From positions 624,036 through 688,035 of the forward strand of contig RPFO01000022.1 in the NCBI GenBank assembly GCA_009746045.1: 64,000 nucleotides of DNA. The letters run 5' to 3'. The first letter of the stretch is position 1, and each line of letters starts with the position of its first letter. This stretch comes from Mesostigma viride. Lineage: Eukaryota > Streptophyta > Mesostigmatophyceae > Mesostigmatales > Mesostigmataceae. The position numbers and the translations under genes are program-made. This document shows positions 39,488 to 48,932 of the stretch, in pieces. The notes under the pieces are model-generated. The model was given only the letters and a program-made list of their open reading frames with translations. It had not been told where the DNA came from and did not search any database.

Positions 39488-42205
39488 ATGGTCGTTCTAA
39501 CAACATTGAGCAGACCGACCAATCTCGCCACCGGGTTAACGCTCGACCCTGAAATGGAGGAGCGTGTTTCTAACATCGAAACAGACATAGATGGGCTTCA
39601 AGCTAGCGTGACGTTACTTCTTGGCATTTCACATCCATTCGATGAGTCACTCGTTGTCGACGGATTCAAAATTTTCTACCCGAGCCAGCCGACAAATGTG
39701 CGACTCGGAGACAATTACGACGACGAGACCGCAAGCGACCCATCGGAACTTGCTTACAGTCTCGTCGTGAATGGGTATTCCTATTTTAAATCAGGGACTA
39801 CTTTAGTCGACGATCTCACTCTAAATGAACCTTACCTTACGGCGAAAGTGGGAGCGACCCAGTACCACGTCTTCGACTTTAGCCCTGATACGTTGCTAGA
39901 CCCTGGTGGCAGAGTCCTGACCCGCGCGCAATTGGACTACCTTTTTGACCAACACGGGGTAGGCAAAACGTCGATAGCTAACTTGAACGGGGATTTCGTC
40001 CTCCATCTCGAAGACGGGACGACCGTGTCGCACCAAAACGCGTTCAACGTCATCAATGACCAGGATGTGCGAGTCCAGCTGCCCTACAACGTTACGAATG
40101 GCGACGCGAGTGGAATCTGTAAGTTTACCTATCGCGACTACCACACGACCCAGGCGCGCACGGGGGAGAGCGTTGTGGACGGAGAGGTAGGATATCCATA
40201 CTTTTCCGACTCTTTCTATGGTCTCGGCGGATCTCGATTTAACGGCCTCCCTCTCCGCGTGGAGTTGTTGTCTTTCGCCACGATTCGCGACGACAACCGC
40301 CGCCTTCCACTAACTGGGAGATCCTTCACCATCACGCGTACATACTCGCCACTGACGGACTGGCGAATGGGTCCGATTGACCCTGTGAACGCACTCTACT
40401 GGAGCACCAATCCAACCACCGCTAATTGGGAGGTCGTAGAGGGAACGACCCTCAAACAGGGCATAAAGATGACGACCCCCTTCGCATACCAACGCAAACT
40501 CCCCATCAGGTGGTACATGAATTCCACCCAGCTCACGCCGACCACTCCGACCATCGGCGGAGTCTCCCTCTCGCAAAACGGGGGACTGCGCGGGGAAGAC
40601 GCCGTAATCACCGCGCCAGTCGCGGCAGATAGTAACAAGTATATGAACTACGAGATAGACGTCTACAACGACTCGACCCTCACCTCCTACACCACCCACA
40701 AAGGAGGGGTGATGGTATGCGTTTCAAAAATGAGCCAACTGCACTCCGGCATCCGGACACCAAGTTCCTACATTTCATATCTAAATCCTGTAAAAATCGC
40801 GATCAACGGCGTCTACGCGGACCATGATGTGGGGTGGGGAAAGTCGTTGCCTCCTCTCACCGGTTTTCATCTGTTGGCGAACGGAGTATCTCAAGGGGCC
40901 TTGGATGGGACCTTGAAGACAACAACGTTTCAAAATCCATCCGAGGGCGATGATGTAGAACTCAGATACAGGATTATAACCGCAAAGGACTCGCCAAATC
41001 TGTCAGGGGGGAACATGGAGATATACGGGCCTGTTACGACTCTTCATTCCCTAGAATCGTTCTCGCGCCACTCTGTGACCGCGTTGCAAACAGAAGCGAC
41101 GAAATATTACTTTGAAGGGTCTCCTGAAAAATTCTATATCGTAAAAACAGCCACTCCTGCACCTAGCAAATGTGTGGTTTTTTCAGAGCAGCTCATAGAC
41201 GGGCCCTTTCTTCTGTGTTTTCAACTATATCTTGGGAGCAACGACGCCTTTATTTCGTTCGCGGAAAACACTATGTCTTTGACGAATAAATATCACCCGG
41301 CCACGACAGATGCCCATCAGAACTGGAGAAATGCGGCAACGACGCATTGGGGTATGCTGGGTATCAATCTCCACCACAGTGACTATGCACTTGACCTGTT
41401 TGACAACCAAAAGTCAAAGGTTCGATACACGTTAAACTCAACCTGGAGGCAACAAAACAGCTACTGGGTGGCATTTCGAAGAAAATCGGATGGAAAAGTT
41501 GAGCGTTATATATCAAAAACAACTCCTCAAAAACTGAGTGAAATGACCAAAATCTCAAACTCGTCCGGTATATTTACAGCCATCCCTACAGACATTATTG
41601 ACCCGTACATTCCGATGCCCATCCGACCAATTTTCTACTTGAGCGGAGAGTACCACGGCGCGCATGTCTGGCCCATCCAAGATAACCTTCAGGACATAGA
41701 GTTCGACTCCCTAAAAACCAACAATCCTTCCGGAGCGTACACGGCCGTTGGAGACGTGTTGGAGTTGCGTCACAGGTCCACCTCGTCGAGGAATTGTAGC
41801 ATTTTTGGCAAATATAGCGTCACAAAACCCGTACCGGGTGTGGCGGATACTTGGTTTAAGGAGCTAACACTCACGAATGAGAGTGTCATCCGCACGGTTG
41901 TTAAGTGTCCCGATGTTCAATACGGCGTGCAAATGAACCAATATACTGCCAAAATATATGGGATTCTACCAGCTCGTCAGTCGGTGAGGAAGTTTTATGT
42001 AAGACTTGGATTTTCAAACACCAAGTTGAGCAATGATCCGTTGCTTATCAGCGTAGTCGTTGGAGAAGCGTGGACTGGCGGTTTTTCTACAACCACGATT
42101 TCAAAATCCTCGTCGTACGTTGACATAACCTGTGATCATATTTCACTGGTTGATCCTCCAGTTACTGGTATGATCCATTTGGCGACCGTGACGTTCCAGT
42201 ATTAG
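39488..42205 (+). CDS. Large putative virion/attachment protein, 905 aa
   Basis: First gene of the plus-strand structural arm, intact. Residues about 15-50 hold a short coiled coil (MEERVSNIETDIDGLQASV), as in trimeric fibre stems. The rest is rich in Thr, Ser, Tyr and beta-prone stretches, with few Cys and no signal peptide or membrane segment. No catalytic motif is recognised. Comparable long beta-rich proteins beside capsid genes in PLVs are suspected fibres or receptor-binding proteins. That role is inferred from position, length and composition only; the alternative is a tape-measure or internal protein. Confidence 0.55.
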   Translation: MVVLTTLSRPTNLATGLTLDPEMEERVSNIETDIDGLQASVTLLLGISHPFDESLVVDGFKIFYPSQPTNVRLGDNYDDETASDPSELAYSLVVNGYSYFKSGTTLVDDLTLNEPYLTAKVGATQYHVFDFSPDTLLDPGGRVLTRAQLDYLFDQHGVGKTSIANLNGDFVLHLEDGTTVSHQNAFNVINDQDVRVQLPYNVTNGDASGICKFTYRDYHTTQARTGESVVDGEVGYPYFSDSFYGLGGSRFNGLPLRVELLSFATIRDDNRRLPLTGRSFTITRTYSPLTDWRMGPIDPVNALYWSTNPTTANWEVVEGTTLKQGIKMTTPFAYQRKLPIRWYMNSTQLTPTTPTIGGVSLSQNGGLRGEDAVITAPVAADSNKYMNYEIDVYNDSTLTSYTTHKGGVMVCVSKMSQLHSGIRTPSSYISYLNPVKIAINGVYADHDVGWGKSLPPLTGFHLLANGVSQGALDGTLKTTTFQNPSEGDDVELRYRIITAKDSPNLSGGNMEIYGPVTTLHSLESFSRHSVTALQTEATKYYFEGSPEKFYIVKTATPAPSKCVVFSEQLIDGPFLLCFQLYLGSNDAFISFAENTMSLTNKYHPATTDAHQNWRNAATTHWGMLGINLHHSDYALDLFDNQKSKVRYTLNSTWRQQNSYWVAFRRKSDGKVERYISKTTPQKLSEMTKISNSSGIFTAIPTDIIDPYIPMPIRPIFYLSGEYHGAHVWPIQDNLQDIEFDSLKTNNPSGAYTAVGDVLELRHRSTSSRNCSIFGKYSVTKPVPGVADTWFKELTLTNESVIRTVVKCPDVQYGVQMNQYTAKIYGILPARQSVRKFYVRLGFSNTKLSNDPLLISVVVGEAWTGGFSTTTISKSSSYVDITCDHISLVDPPVTGMIHLATVTFQY

Positions 42206-42262
42206 ATCCAACAGTATCTGGCCCGAGCCCGCTTTTATTTGCTTCTAGCCTAAGCTACTATT

Positions 42263-42796
42263 ATGGTTCAAGCCTGTCGTCAATTGGCGGCAATCACGGG
42301 ATGGACGTGGCCCTGTATGAAGATGTCCGAGAAACTAGGCGTATATCGCACACGATTTTGGAAGCAGACTCTGCGGTCGGTTGAGGCAGCCCATATACGA
42401 CTACCCGCTTCCGCAATTTTGGCATGGCGCCCCGTGGCTGTGATGTCTTTCCACGACCCGGCCACGCAATCGGAACTAACTCTTCCGACCGCGTTGACCA
42501 ATATCCTTGTCAGGTTAACATTTGATAACAACCCACCAACGATTCTCGACATATCAAACCCATATCGCTTAACGGCTAGCGGCCTGTCCGTCTGGCCGGT
42601 AAACGTTATAATTGGCAGCAACTGGAATGTTGTTTCAGGATACGAGGAGGATGACGGGGTGTTTGAAATCGCATTGCGGATTCCTCGCATCACCACTGAC
42701 ACGTCAACAAACATAGCGTTGTCTACGGCGTTTTGCAAGTCGCGCGCTGGAAAAATGGCCGTGTCGACTAACAAGACCCTCACTTGGACGTTATAA
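42263..42796 (+). CDS. Unknown viral protein, 177 aa, probably structural
   Basis: Starts MVQACRQLAAITGWTW, 57 bp after the 905-aa gene. The sequence is beta-prone (LVRLTFDNNPPTILDI, VNVIIGSNWNV, FEIALRIPRIT) without charged coiled coils or known motifs, compatible with a single jelly-roll-sized domain. Followed by a TATAAAAATCTATGATTATA spacer. No homologue is recognised. It lies between the fibre candidate and the zinc-finger gene, so it is grouped with the late structural genes. Confidence 0.55.
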   Translation: MVQACRQLAAITGWTWPCMKMSEKLGVYRTRFWKQTLRSVEAAHIRLPASAILAWRPVAVMSFHDPATQSELTLPTALTNILVRLTFDNNPPTILDISNPYRLTASGLSVWPVNVIIGSNWNVVSGYEEDDGVFEIALRIPRITTDTSTNIALSTAFCKSRAGKMAVSTNKTLTWTL

Positions 42797-42818
42797 AAAT
42801 CTATGATTATATGCAGAA

Positions 42819-43322
42819 ATGGCAAGGCGTCAGAAATCAGCACGGCGCCGTCCTTCAAGTAAAAGGGGAAAACCGAAGCGTAAGGTCGCACCCCAGTCGC
42901 AGGTGACCGCTTCATCGACCAACACCATTGTCATCCACAGCGCGCCGGTCCGAAGAGCGGTGAACAAAGGGAAGGTCGCAGAGGCGCGAGGGTTCAAGGA
43001 TGCCCTTCTCATGGCGTCAGTGATGGCGAACTCTAGACCGGTCGCGTACCCCCCGTTGTCCGCGTATGCCCAACCGGCCCCTGTCGCGCCGGCTCCCGAA
43101 CCGGTTGTCGTCGATGAAGCAGTGGCGGCACCCCCGGAGCCTGCGGGTGTACCTGTCGGGAAACGAGTCCAGGTGGGAGGCGCGAGGTGGAAATGCCCAC
43201 AACCCGGGTGTAAGAGCACGTTCGCAAACGAAAAAAACCTCCTGCTGCATCTCAGGAGGGTCCACAACACGGTCGTGGGAATTCCAAAAGAAGGCGCTGA
43301 AAAAAATCTCACAGAAGAGTAA
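42819..43322 (+). CDS. C2H2 zinc-finger protein with basic N-terminus
   Basis: 167 aa. Residues 1-30 are Arg/Lys-rich (RRQKSARRRPSSKRGKPKRK), like a nuclear-localisation or DNA-condensing tail. The middle is Pro/Ala-rich. Residues about 127-152 contain one classical C2H2 finger: KCPQPGCKSTFANEKNLLLHLRRVH (quoted in part; CX4C X12 HX4H). The next start codon follows after 2 bp. It may be a virion core protein or a regulator; the basic tail favours DNA binding. No other domain is seen. Confidence 0.65.
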   Translation: MARRQKSARRRPSSKRGKPKRKVAPQSQVTASSTNTIVIHSAPVRRAVNKGKVAEARGFKDALLMASVMANSRPVAYPPLSAYAQPAPVAPAPEPVVVDEAVAAPPEPAGVPVGKRVQVGGARWKCPQPGCKSTFANEKNLLLHLRRVHNTVVGIPKEGAEKNLTEE

Positions 43323-43324
43323 AC

Positions 43325-43669
43325 ATGAGCAGCCCGCTGTTCACTGACGCCGAGATGCTCGAGATCTCTCAATGGATGACCCTCCATCCAAATGTCCCAC
43401 GAGAGTTCATTGAGGCAGCCATGCTCTACTGTAAGAAGAAGCCACTCACAGGGAAGACAAGGCGCGCCATGAAAAGGGCATCGGCGAAAATTGAGGAAGG
43501 CGTCGTCAAGGTTTTTGGGACAAACGAAATTACTTCTGAGCTATTGTCAGAAGAAGTGGCCGATGAAGGAGTTCATCCAGGAAACGCTGACACTCACTCT
43601 TCGCACGGAGAACCGAACTCGCGGGACGCTAGTGGATCCGGTATGGGACATCCCGGCGGGGCTCCTTGA
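43325..43669 (+). CDS. Small viral protein overlapping the minor capsid gene
   Basis: 114 aa, start MSSPLFTDAEMLEISQW, 2 bp after the zinc-finger gene. The N-terminal 80 residues look coding (FIEAAMLYCKKKPLTGKTRRAMKRAS). The last ~35 overlap the next gene in another frame, are Gly/Ser/His-rich and may be non-conserved. Function unknown. The tight spacing suggests co-transcription with both neighbours. Confidence 0.5.
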   Translation: MSSPLFTDAEMLEISQWMTLHPNVPREFIEAAMLYCKKKPLTGKTRRAMKRASAKIEEGVVKVFGTNEITSELLSEEVADEGVHPGNADTHSSHGEPNSRDASGSGMGHPGGAP

Positions 43670-44426
43670 CGATTATCACGACGTCGGGCTTACCCTCATG
43701 ACCATCCCGTTTGAACAGACTCACATCAGCGAAGGAAACCGATACTTCACTGTCCGTTTGTCTGGCAGCGAGTCCCCTACGAAGGTGACCTTGCCGCTCG
43801 GCTCGTACACGACTATCGAAAACCGAAAAAACATAGAGGAAGCTTTGAAGGCGGTAGATCCTGGGTTCTCGGTCACGTACAACAGGGCGACTAGTCTTTT
43901 TACCGTGACAAATGCCACCGAGTTCTCTGTCGCGGTGGATGAGCCCACGGGCCGGGTGTTGGGGCTCATGGAAGGATCATATCCTTTCACAGGTGTCCTC
44001 GCTAGCAACCGGCCAGCAACGAATGGGAGACTGAGAATGGTGTATGTATACAGCGACATCGTTCGAGGAAACGTGATATCATCGTCGACAGGCACGGGAT
44101 ATGGAGGCCTTTTGGCCGTCTGTCCCAACATGTCGCAGTTCTTAGAACCCATTGTTTGGCAGGCAGCGACCCCTTTGTGGCAGCATCTCAAGGACTCTCC
44201 CAGCAACATCACGATCCGACTGCTCGACGAGGACGACGCTCCTATAACTGTCTACTCGGATTGGGCTCTTCAGCTCTCCTTCCGCATAAGCCCTCAGAAG
44301 GCGATGGGAATAGAGGCGAGGAAGATCGGGAGCGTTTTGAAGTATATGGCCCTTGACAGGACCGTCCAGCCACAAACCAGATTTATTTCTCAGCCATCTA
44401 GTACTATCGAGGACGATGAAAGTTAA
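43563..44426 (+). CDS. Minor capsid (penton-like) protein candidate
   Basis: 287 aa from the ATG at 43563 (MKEFIQETLTLTLRTENR); the open frame reaches back to 43491, but that part overlaps the previous gene. The C-terminal region reads SNITIRLLDEDDAPITVYSDWALQLSF, the type of strand pattern (I-x-V/I-x-L-D-x-D/G then a terminal L-x-F strand) seen at the end of Polinton, PLV and adintovirus penton proteins. Length also fits single jelly-roll minor capsid proteins. It lies just before the small amphipathic protein and the MCP, the common order. Identification is by pattern and position. Confidence 0.6.
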   Translation: MKEFIQETLTLTLRTENRTRGTLVDPVWDIPAGLLDDYHDVGLTLMTIPFEQTHISEGNRYFTVRLSGSESPTKVTLPLGSYTTIENRKNIEEALKAVDPGFSVTYNRATSLFTVTNATEFSVAVDEPTGRVLGLMEGSYPFTGVLASNRPATNGRLRMVYVYSDIVRGNVISSSTGTGYGGLLAVCPNMSQFLEPIVWQAATPLWQHLKDSPSNITIRLLDEDDAPITVYSDWALQLSFRISPQKAMGIEARKIGSVLKYMALDRTVQPQTRFISQPSSTIEDDES

Positions 44427-44772
44427 TTTTGGAGCAATCGGAAACGTGGCTAGACGCGTGGGAGAGTTTGCCGGCAACGCTATCAAGAGGGTCGGCGACG
44501 GGGCGGCCATCGTGTCAGCTGTCAAGAAAGCCGGGCACGTCGCTGGCGAAGTCATCTCAAAAATTGGCGACGGGGCGCGGGCTGCCAAACAGGCGGCGGG
44601 CATTGTCGATTCCGCGCTCGGACACATCCCATCCAACATGATCGCGAAGAGTACGCTGCTCGGGAAAGCGTACTCGGTCGCAAACACTGGTCTGAGCGCC
44701 TTGTCCAACCTCGAAAGACGGGTTGATGGAGCGAAGGTAAAAAATCCCATACTCGGCCAGCTTCTTCAGTAA
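44416..44772 (+). CDS. Small Gly/Ala-rich amphipathic protein (pVI-like candidate)
   Basis: 118 aa from ATG 44416, whose start overlaps the stop of the minor capsid gene (ATGAAAGTTAA), which decides this start. The sequence has repeated Gly-Ala-Val-Lys amphipathic helices (IGNVARRVGEFAGNAIKRVG, VISKIGDGARAAKQAAG) and ends PILGQLLQ. Adenovirus protein VI and similar proteins of Polintons and PLVs are small, precede or follow the MCP and are membrane-active. A similar cement or membrane-lytic role is inferred. No protease was found that would mature it. Confidence 0.5.
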   Translation: MKVNFGAIGNVARRVGEFAGNAIKRVGDGAAIVSAVKKAGHVAGEVISKIGDGARAAKQAAGIVDSALGHIPSNMIAKSTLLGKAYSVANTGLSALSNLERRVDGAKVKNPILGQLLQ

Positions 44773-44787
44773 AAATATCTCATTCGA

Positions 44788-46093
44788 ATGTATACACAAT
44801 CTATGGCTTCGGACAATTCCTGGTACTCGCGCGCTATCCCCAAGTCCATGCAATACCTCGTGAAGGCGCTGGGTCAGCACACGACTCAACGAGTCCATCT
44901 CAGCACCCTCTCAGCAAGCGACGGCATCAAACAAGGGTCTGTGGTCGCGGTCGCCTCCCCACGTCCGGGTTCGTGGACTTGCACTCCTTCGCAATGTTTT
45001 TCACGGGGACCCCCACGACCACGGCGGGGTTCGCAAAGTTCCCCGCGTACACGTCCTCCATCATCAGGCGCCTCGAGGTACTGGCAGGAGGTCAGACCGT
45101 CGACAGCATCAACGACTACTCCCAGCTGTTCCATACGCTGCTCTCGGTGCACGGCGGTGTCGAGTACAATCTCGCGCAGGCTCCCGCTGGTTGGTCGAAG
45201 AATAACAACATCGTCACCGCTGACGTGGCTGGCACTCTCACAAACAACGTGAAGGCAAACACCGCAGTGGACGGCGTCATTGACCACTTTTTGGGATTCC
45301 TGAGCGGCGAGCCTCGGATCGTGGATCTGAGTCTCTTCCCCCCCATCGAGATCCGAATCACACTCATGGACGGAGGGGTGATGCTCCTAGCGTCGCAGCA
45401 GCTGCTGCTGGCGATGGCATCGTGGCCGTTCCAGCAGCGACAGGTGTTGGTTTCGAACTGAGCAACATCCACTTTAGCATCGACACGTACAGGTTCCAAG
45501 AAGATATCGTGGGCCAGATTTTCTCGTCCAGGCTTGCCGAGGGTGGAACTCTCTCCTTCAAGTGGCGGACGTGGCAGTCCACCAAACAGTCGCTCGGGAC
45601 TCGCACTCCCTATGCCATCAAGGCGTCGCTGTCTTCCGCGTCCGCCAGCAAACTCCTGGCGATTCAGGTTGCTGCCGGCGCGGACGTGACCAACGCATCT
45701 GGCAATACGATGTTCAATCACATCGCGGATGGTATGACTTCCTACCAATACGACATCAACGGATCCAACCTGGCGCCTGGATACCGTACGAACGCAACGG
45801 AGGCGTGGATCAATCTGTTGTCCGCGTTCGGTGACCAAGGGAATGTTTTGTCCTGTGTCCGTGAGGGCATGACTCCTACCACGTGGCTAAACAACAACTT
45901 CACGATGGCGTGTCACCTTAATATGCCGTGTGCCGGTCCAGAGTACATGAGCGGCCTTGACCTTCGTGGCACGGCATCGGTGGTCACGCTGCGAGTCGAG
46001 AAGGGAGCAACGGACTGCATTTCCTACATCTTCACGGAATGCGAATCAAAGATGGACATCGCTGCAGGCAGGCAGGCAGCCGTGTACCTCTAA
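44788..46093 (+). pseudogene. Major capsid protein (double jelly-roll type), two frameshifts
   Basis: Three overlapping pieces in successive frames: 44788 to about 44955 (MYTQSMASDNSWY), about 44955-45375 (VDLHSFAMFF, IIRRLEVLAGGQTVDSINDY, PPIEIRITLMDGG) and about 45375-46093 (GFELSNIHFSID, FTMACHLNMPCAGPEYMSG, LDLRGTASVVTLRV). The shifts lie near GGTCGCGGTCGCC (44945-44965) and GGAGGGGTG (45371-45380), the second at a G run. The predicted length is near 430 aa, right for PLV MCPs. The phrase about an ordered Gly-Gly-Gln loop followed by IND-Y, and the late Ser-Gly-Leu-Asp-x-Arg-Gly strand, match this family. Flanked by TAAAAATAT-type boxes on both sides. Either decayed or affected by homopolymer errors. 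Confidence 0.78.
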
Positions 46094-46317
46094 AAAATAT
46101 ATACGTGTGTAATGACAAACGATGGACTACTTTCGAGACCCTAGCATCACAGCTAATCCGTTTAACAGGTTGAAGTTGATTTTGACATTCCTGAAATGGC
46201 AGATTCTGGTCTGTCCATGACAATGCCAGCTAGACGAGCATTGCCCCTTCTCCCCACCTTCAAGTATCCGCTACCAAACTCTAAAAAATAATGTGACGAT
46301 GATATTATATTAGCTCC
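46094..46317. other. Intergenic, AT-rich, with A-rich boxes
   Basis: TAAAAAATATATACG directly follows the MCP stop and CTAAAAAATAATGTGACG precedes the adhesin gene. No gene is seen between them. Confidence 0.45.
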
Positions 46318-48008
46318 ATGTCGTTTGATTATGGTATTTGTCCTGCTTTGATTCGCAAGAAGCGCAAACCGGCAAGGACAGCGCCGTCAATCACGTTAAC
46401 AACACACACGGACTGTATCCTAGCGCGGTACCGATTACAATGACAGCAGCATTCAGCGAAACAGTCACCGGGTTCACCTTGGGTGATATCGTTGTCATAA
46501 ATGGTACTGCATCTGGTTTAACGGGTAGCGGCGCCTCTTACACATTCTCTGTGACTCCAGCTGTAGCTTATTCACTGACAACAGTCACTGTTGGAGGGAA
46601 CGCAGCAAGCAGCGTGCTAGGAACCGGCAACACCGCAGCAACTCCGTTAGTCTTCACGTATTCGCCACCTCCAACGGTAACCCTCGCGACGACCGCGGGC
46701 TTGACGCCATCCTCATCGCCCGTGGACGTGACAGCCACGTTCAGCAGGTCGGTGACGGGGTTCGCGTTGGGCGACATCACCGTGACCAACGGGACCGCCG
46801 CCAACCTGACCGGAAGTGGGGCGTCGTACGCCTTCCAAGTGACGCCAACCATCGCCAATTCTTCAACGAACGTCAGCGTGGGCGCGGGCACTGTTGTGGA
46901 CGCATCGACAGGGAACGCCAACGCGGCCTCTAACACACTGTCGTTCACGTACTCGGCAAATCCGTCGGTGACTCTTGCGTCCGGAACTCCGACGGGTGCT
47001 GTTTATCCGATCACGGCCACTTTTAGCACATCGGTCACTGGGTTCACGTTGGGCGACATCGCCGTGACCAACGGAACCGTGTCCAACTTGCTGGGAAGCG
47101 GTGCCACGTACACATTCGATGTGACCACTACCATGTCGGACTTCACGACGACGGTAAGCGTGGGCGCGGGCGCCGTGACGGGCGCAACGTCAGGGCTTGG
47201 AAATGCATCATCCAACACGCTGTCATTCACGTACTATTACAACCCGGCAACAGACCCAGCGTTGTTTGCGTGGTACGACCCGTCAGACAGCGCCACGGTG
47301 TTCAGCGACGCGTCGGGCACAACCCAGCAAAACACGGCAGGAGGGAACGTGATGCGCGTGAAAGACAAGGGACCGAATGGGTACCACGTGACACAGGCCA
47401 CTTCCACCAAGTGTCCTACGCTGGATGCGGCGGAGCTTAACTCGAAACGGTCCCTCCGCTTTATCAACTCGCGGTCTGGCTTGTTAGCGTCCGTGAGCAA
47501 TTTCTGGAGCGCGATTGGGGTCAGTGCGAGCATCCTCCTAGTCGCCAAACAGCTAACGACTGCAACGTATCCAGAAATAGGGGGTTATACGGGTATTAGA
47601 GGTTATATGCTTGGATCGACGGATGGCAATGGTTATCTCATGTCTTATCAGTCAGAGGTACAGACCGTTCTCCTATTCGCTCCCGGTAGTGTATACGAAA
47701 CCGTGAGCACCAGGGCTCAGTTCTTTGACAACAAGGCACACGTCATGGCGATTTCATGCAACAGCAGTACAAACGCACTTTTCACCCGCTTCGACGGAAG
47801 AGCTGGTTATAACAGAATCGGATCGGACCCTACAACTGGTTCAGGAAATCTCGCTATTGGAGGAGACTCATCCAACGCGAGTCGTGCCTTTGACGGGTGG
47901 ATCGGCGAGATCCTTATCTACAACACAGCCAAGACGTCAGCGGAACTTGAACGGATCCGCGGGTATCTTGTTGCCAAGTGGGGCACTCCCGCCGCCATCC
48001 CAGCGTAG
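46318..48008 (+). pseudogene. Adhesin-like protein: three bacterial-type Ig repeats plus a lectin/LamG-like domain, one early frameshift
   Basis: ATG 46318 (MSFDYGICPALIRKK) opens a frame that holds the first strand of repeat 1 (PSITLTT). Around 46405-46412, at an ACACACAC run, the coding signal shifts to the frame that continues to 48008. Three ~85-residue repeats follow, each with VTGFTLGDI or a close variant, then a TNGT-type turn and GSGA-x-YTF. This is the pattern of bacterial Ig-like Big_12-type domains in surface adhesins. From about 47240 a ~250-aa region (FAWYDPSDSATVFSD ... FDGWIGEILIYN ... GYLVAKWG) resembles concanavalin/LamG-like sandwich domains found in bacterial and phage tail proteins. 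Probably a receptor-binding fibre. Acquisition from bacteria or phage is inferred from the family. Confidence 0.7.
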
Positions 48009-48040
48009 AAATATTATCTCTTCCAATTTGTAATAAAGCA

Positions 48041-48742
48041 ATGGAATACCCAACTTATTATCAAATAGTGCTAGATTCCAAGGCCTCTGAAAACGTGATT
48101 GACTCCACCACCGGGTTACGTCAATTTAGAATCAAACCAGACCCGAGGGCGCCCATCATTGACAGTACATGGCGCGGTGGTGTGCATTATGCCTACGTTG
48201 ACGCAGTGCCTGTTGATGAGGACCGTGCTATTGTCGGGCTTGTTTCCCCGAGTTTCTCCGGTGGTGAGCATAACCAACAGGATTGCATTGTTTTATGCAA
48301 CGAGACTGTCATGGGTGGAACAGACGGGGACATCCTTTCTTACGCCATGATCAACGAACACGCATTTTTTAACCTAAAGAACCCACACCTGTTCAGAAAC
48401 GGAGGACATATTACGGTAGGAGCGTCGTACATTGACAGACTTGACGGAAACGAGACTCAATTCCCACCGTGCAGACGGGTGGTTTTGTATGCATCCTACG
48501 TTTTGAAAAGATTCGCGGGTTCAACAAGTGCAATTGTCATGGCAAGTAATTTCTGCGCATCATATATGGGTGGTTGCTTCGGAAAATTCACTCTCGTGGA
48601 CACTCTAGAATCTTCGTTCAGGCGCTTGACAAGTGACCCAGTTGATTACTCGCACGCTTACGAGTCTTTTTACCTAAATTCACGTCCCAGAACTCGCCAC
48701 GTGGTAGAGGCCACCTTAGACTTGCATCGCTCCGAAATTTAG
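48041..48742 (+). CDS. Unknown viral protein, 233 aa, probably structural
   Basis: ATG 48041 (MEYPTYYQIVLDSKAS) is preferred; the frame is open from 47978 but that overlaps the adhesin. Preceded by TAGAAATATTATCTC. Beta-rich with ISYAMINEHAFF-like and CRRVVLYASYVLKRF stretches; several Cys. The opening (YYQIVLDSK) and QFRIKPDP hint at a jelly-roll-type or virion surface protein, like small capsid-associated proteins of algal viruses, but no motif is decisive. Intact. Confidence 0.5.
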   Translation: MEYPTYYQIVLDSKASENVIDSTTGLRQFRIKPDPRAPIIDSTWRGGVHYAYVDAVPVDEDRAIVGLVSPSFSGGEHNQQDCIVLCNETVMGGTDGDILSYAMINEHAFFNLKNPHLFRNGGHITVGASYIDRLDGNETQFPPCRRVVLYASYVLKRFAGSTSAIVMASNFCASYMGGCFGKFTLVDTLESSFRRLTSDPVDYSHAYESFYLNSRPRTRHVVEATLDLHRSEI

Positions 48743-48932
48743 CCAAGTTCGACACTTGTACAAGTCCAGCCACCTTCGCGTCCTGTCCAGGCCGTGCCAG
48801 CAGACGTAACGGACCTTGGCACATTGTGCACAAATAGGCAAAATCACGTGCAAGTCACGCATCTCACGTTGCAAGCTCTCTGCCGGTAGCCATGGCTTCC
48901 CGAAACGCAGGGCCTTGCGAGAAGCGTTGGCA

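Noticed and set aside
42280..42915. Minus-strand 211-aa open frame opposite two viral late genes
   Set aside because: Opposite to the late arm and spanning a gene junction; no motif. Treated as antisense.
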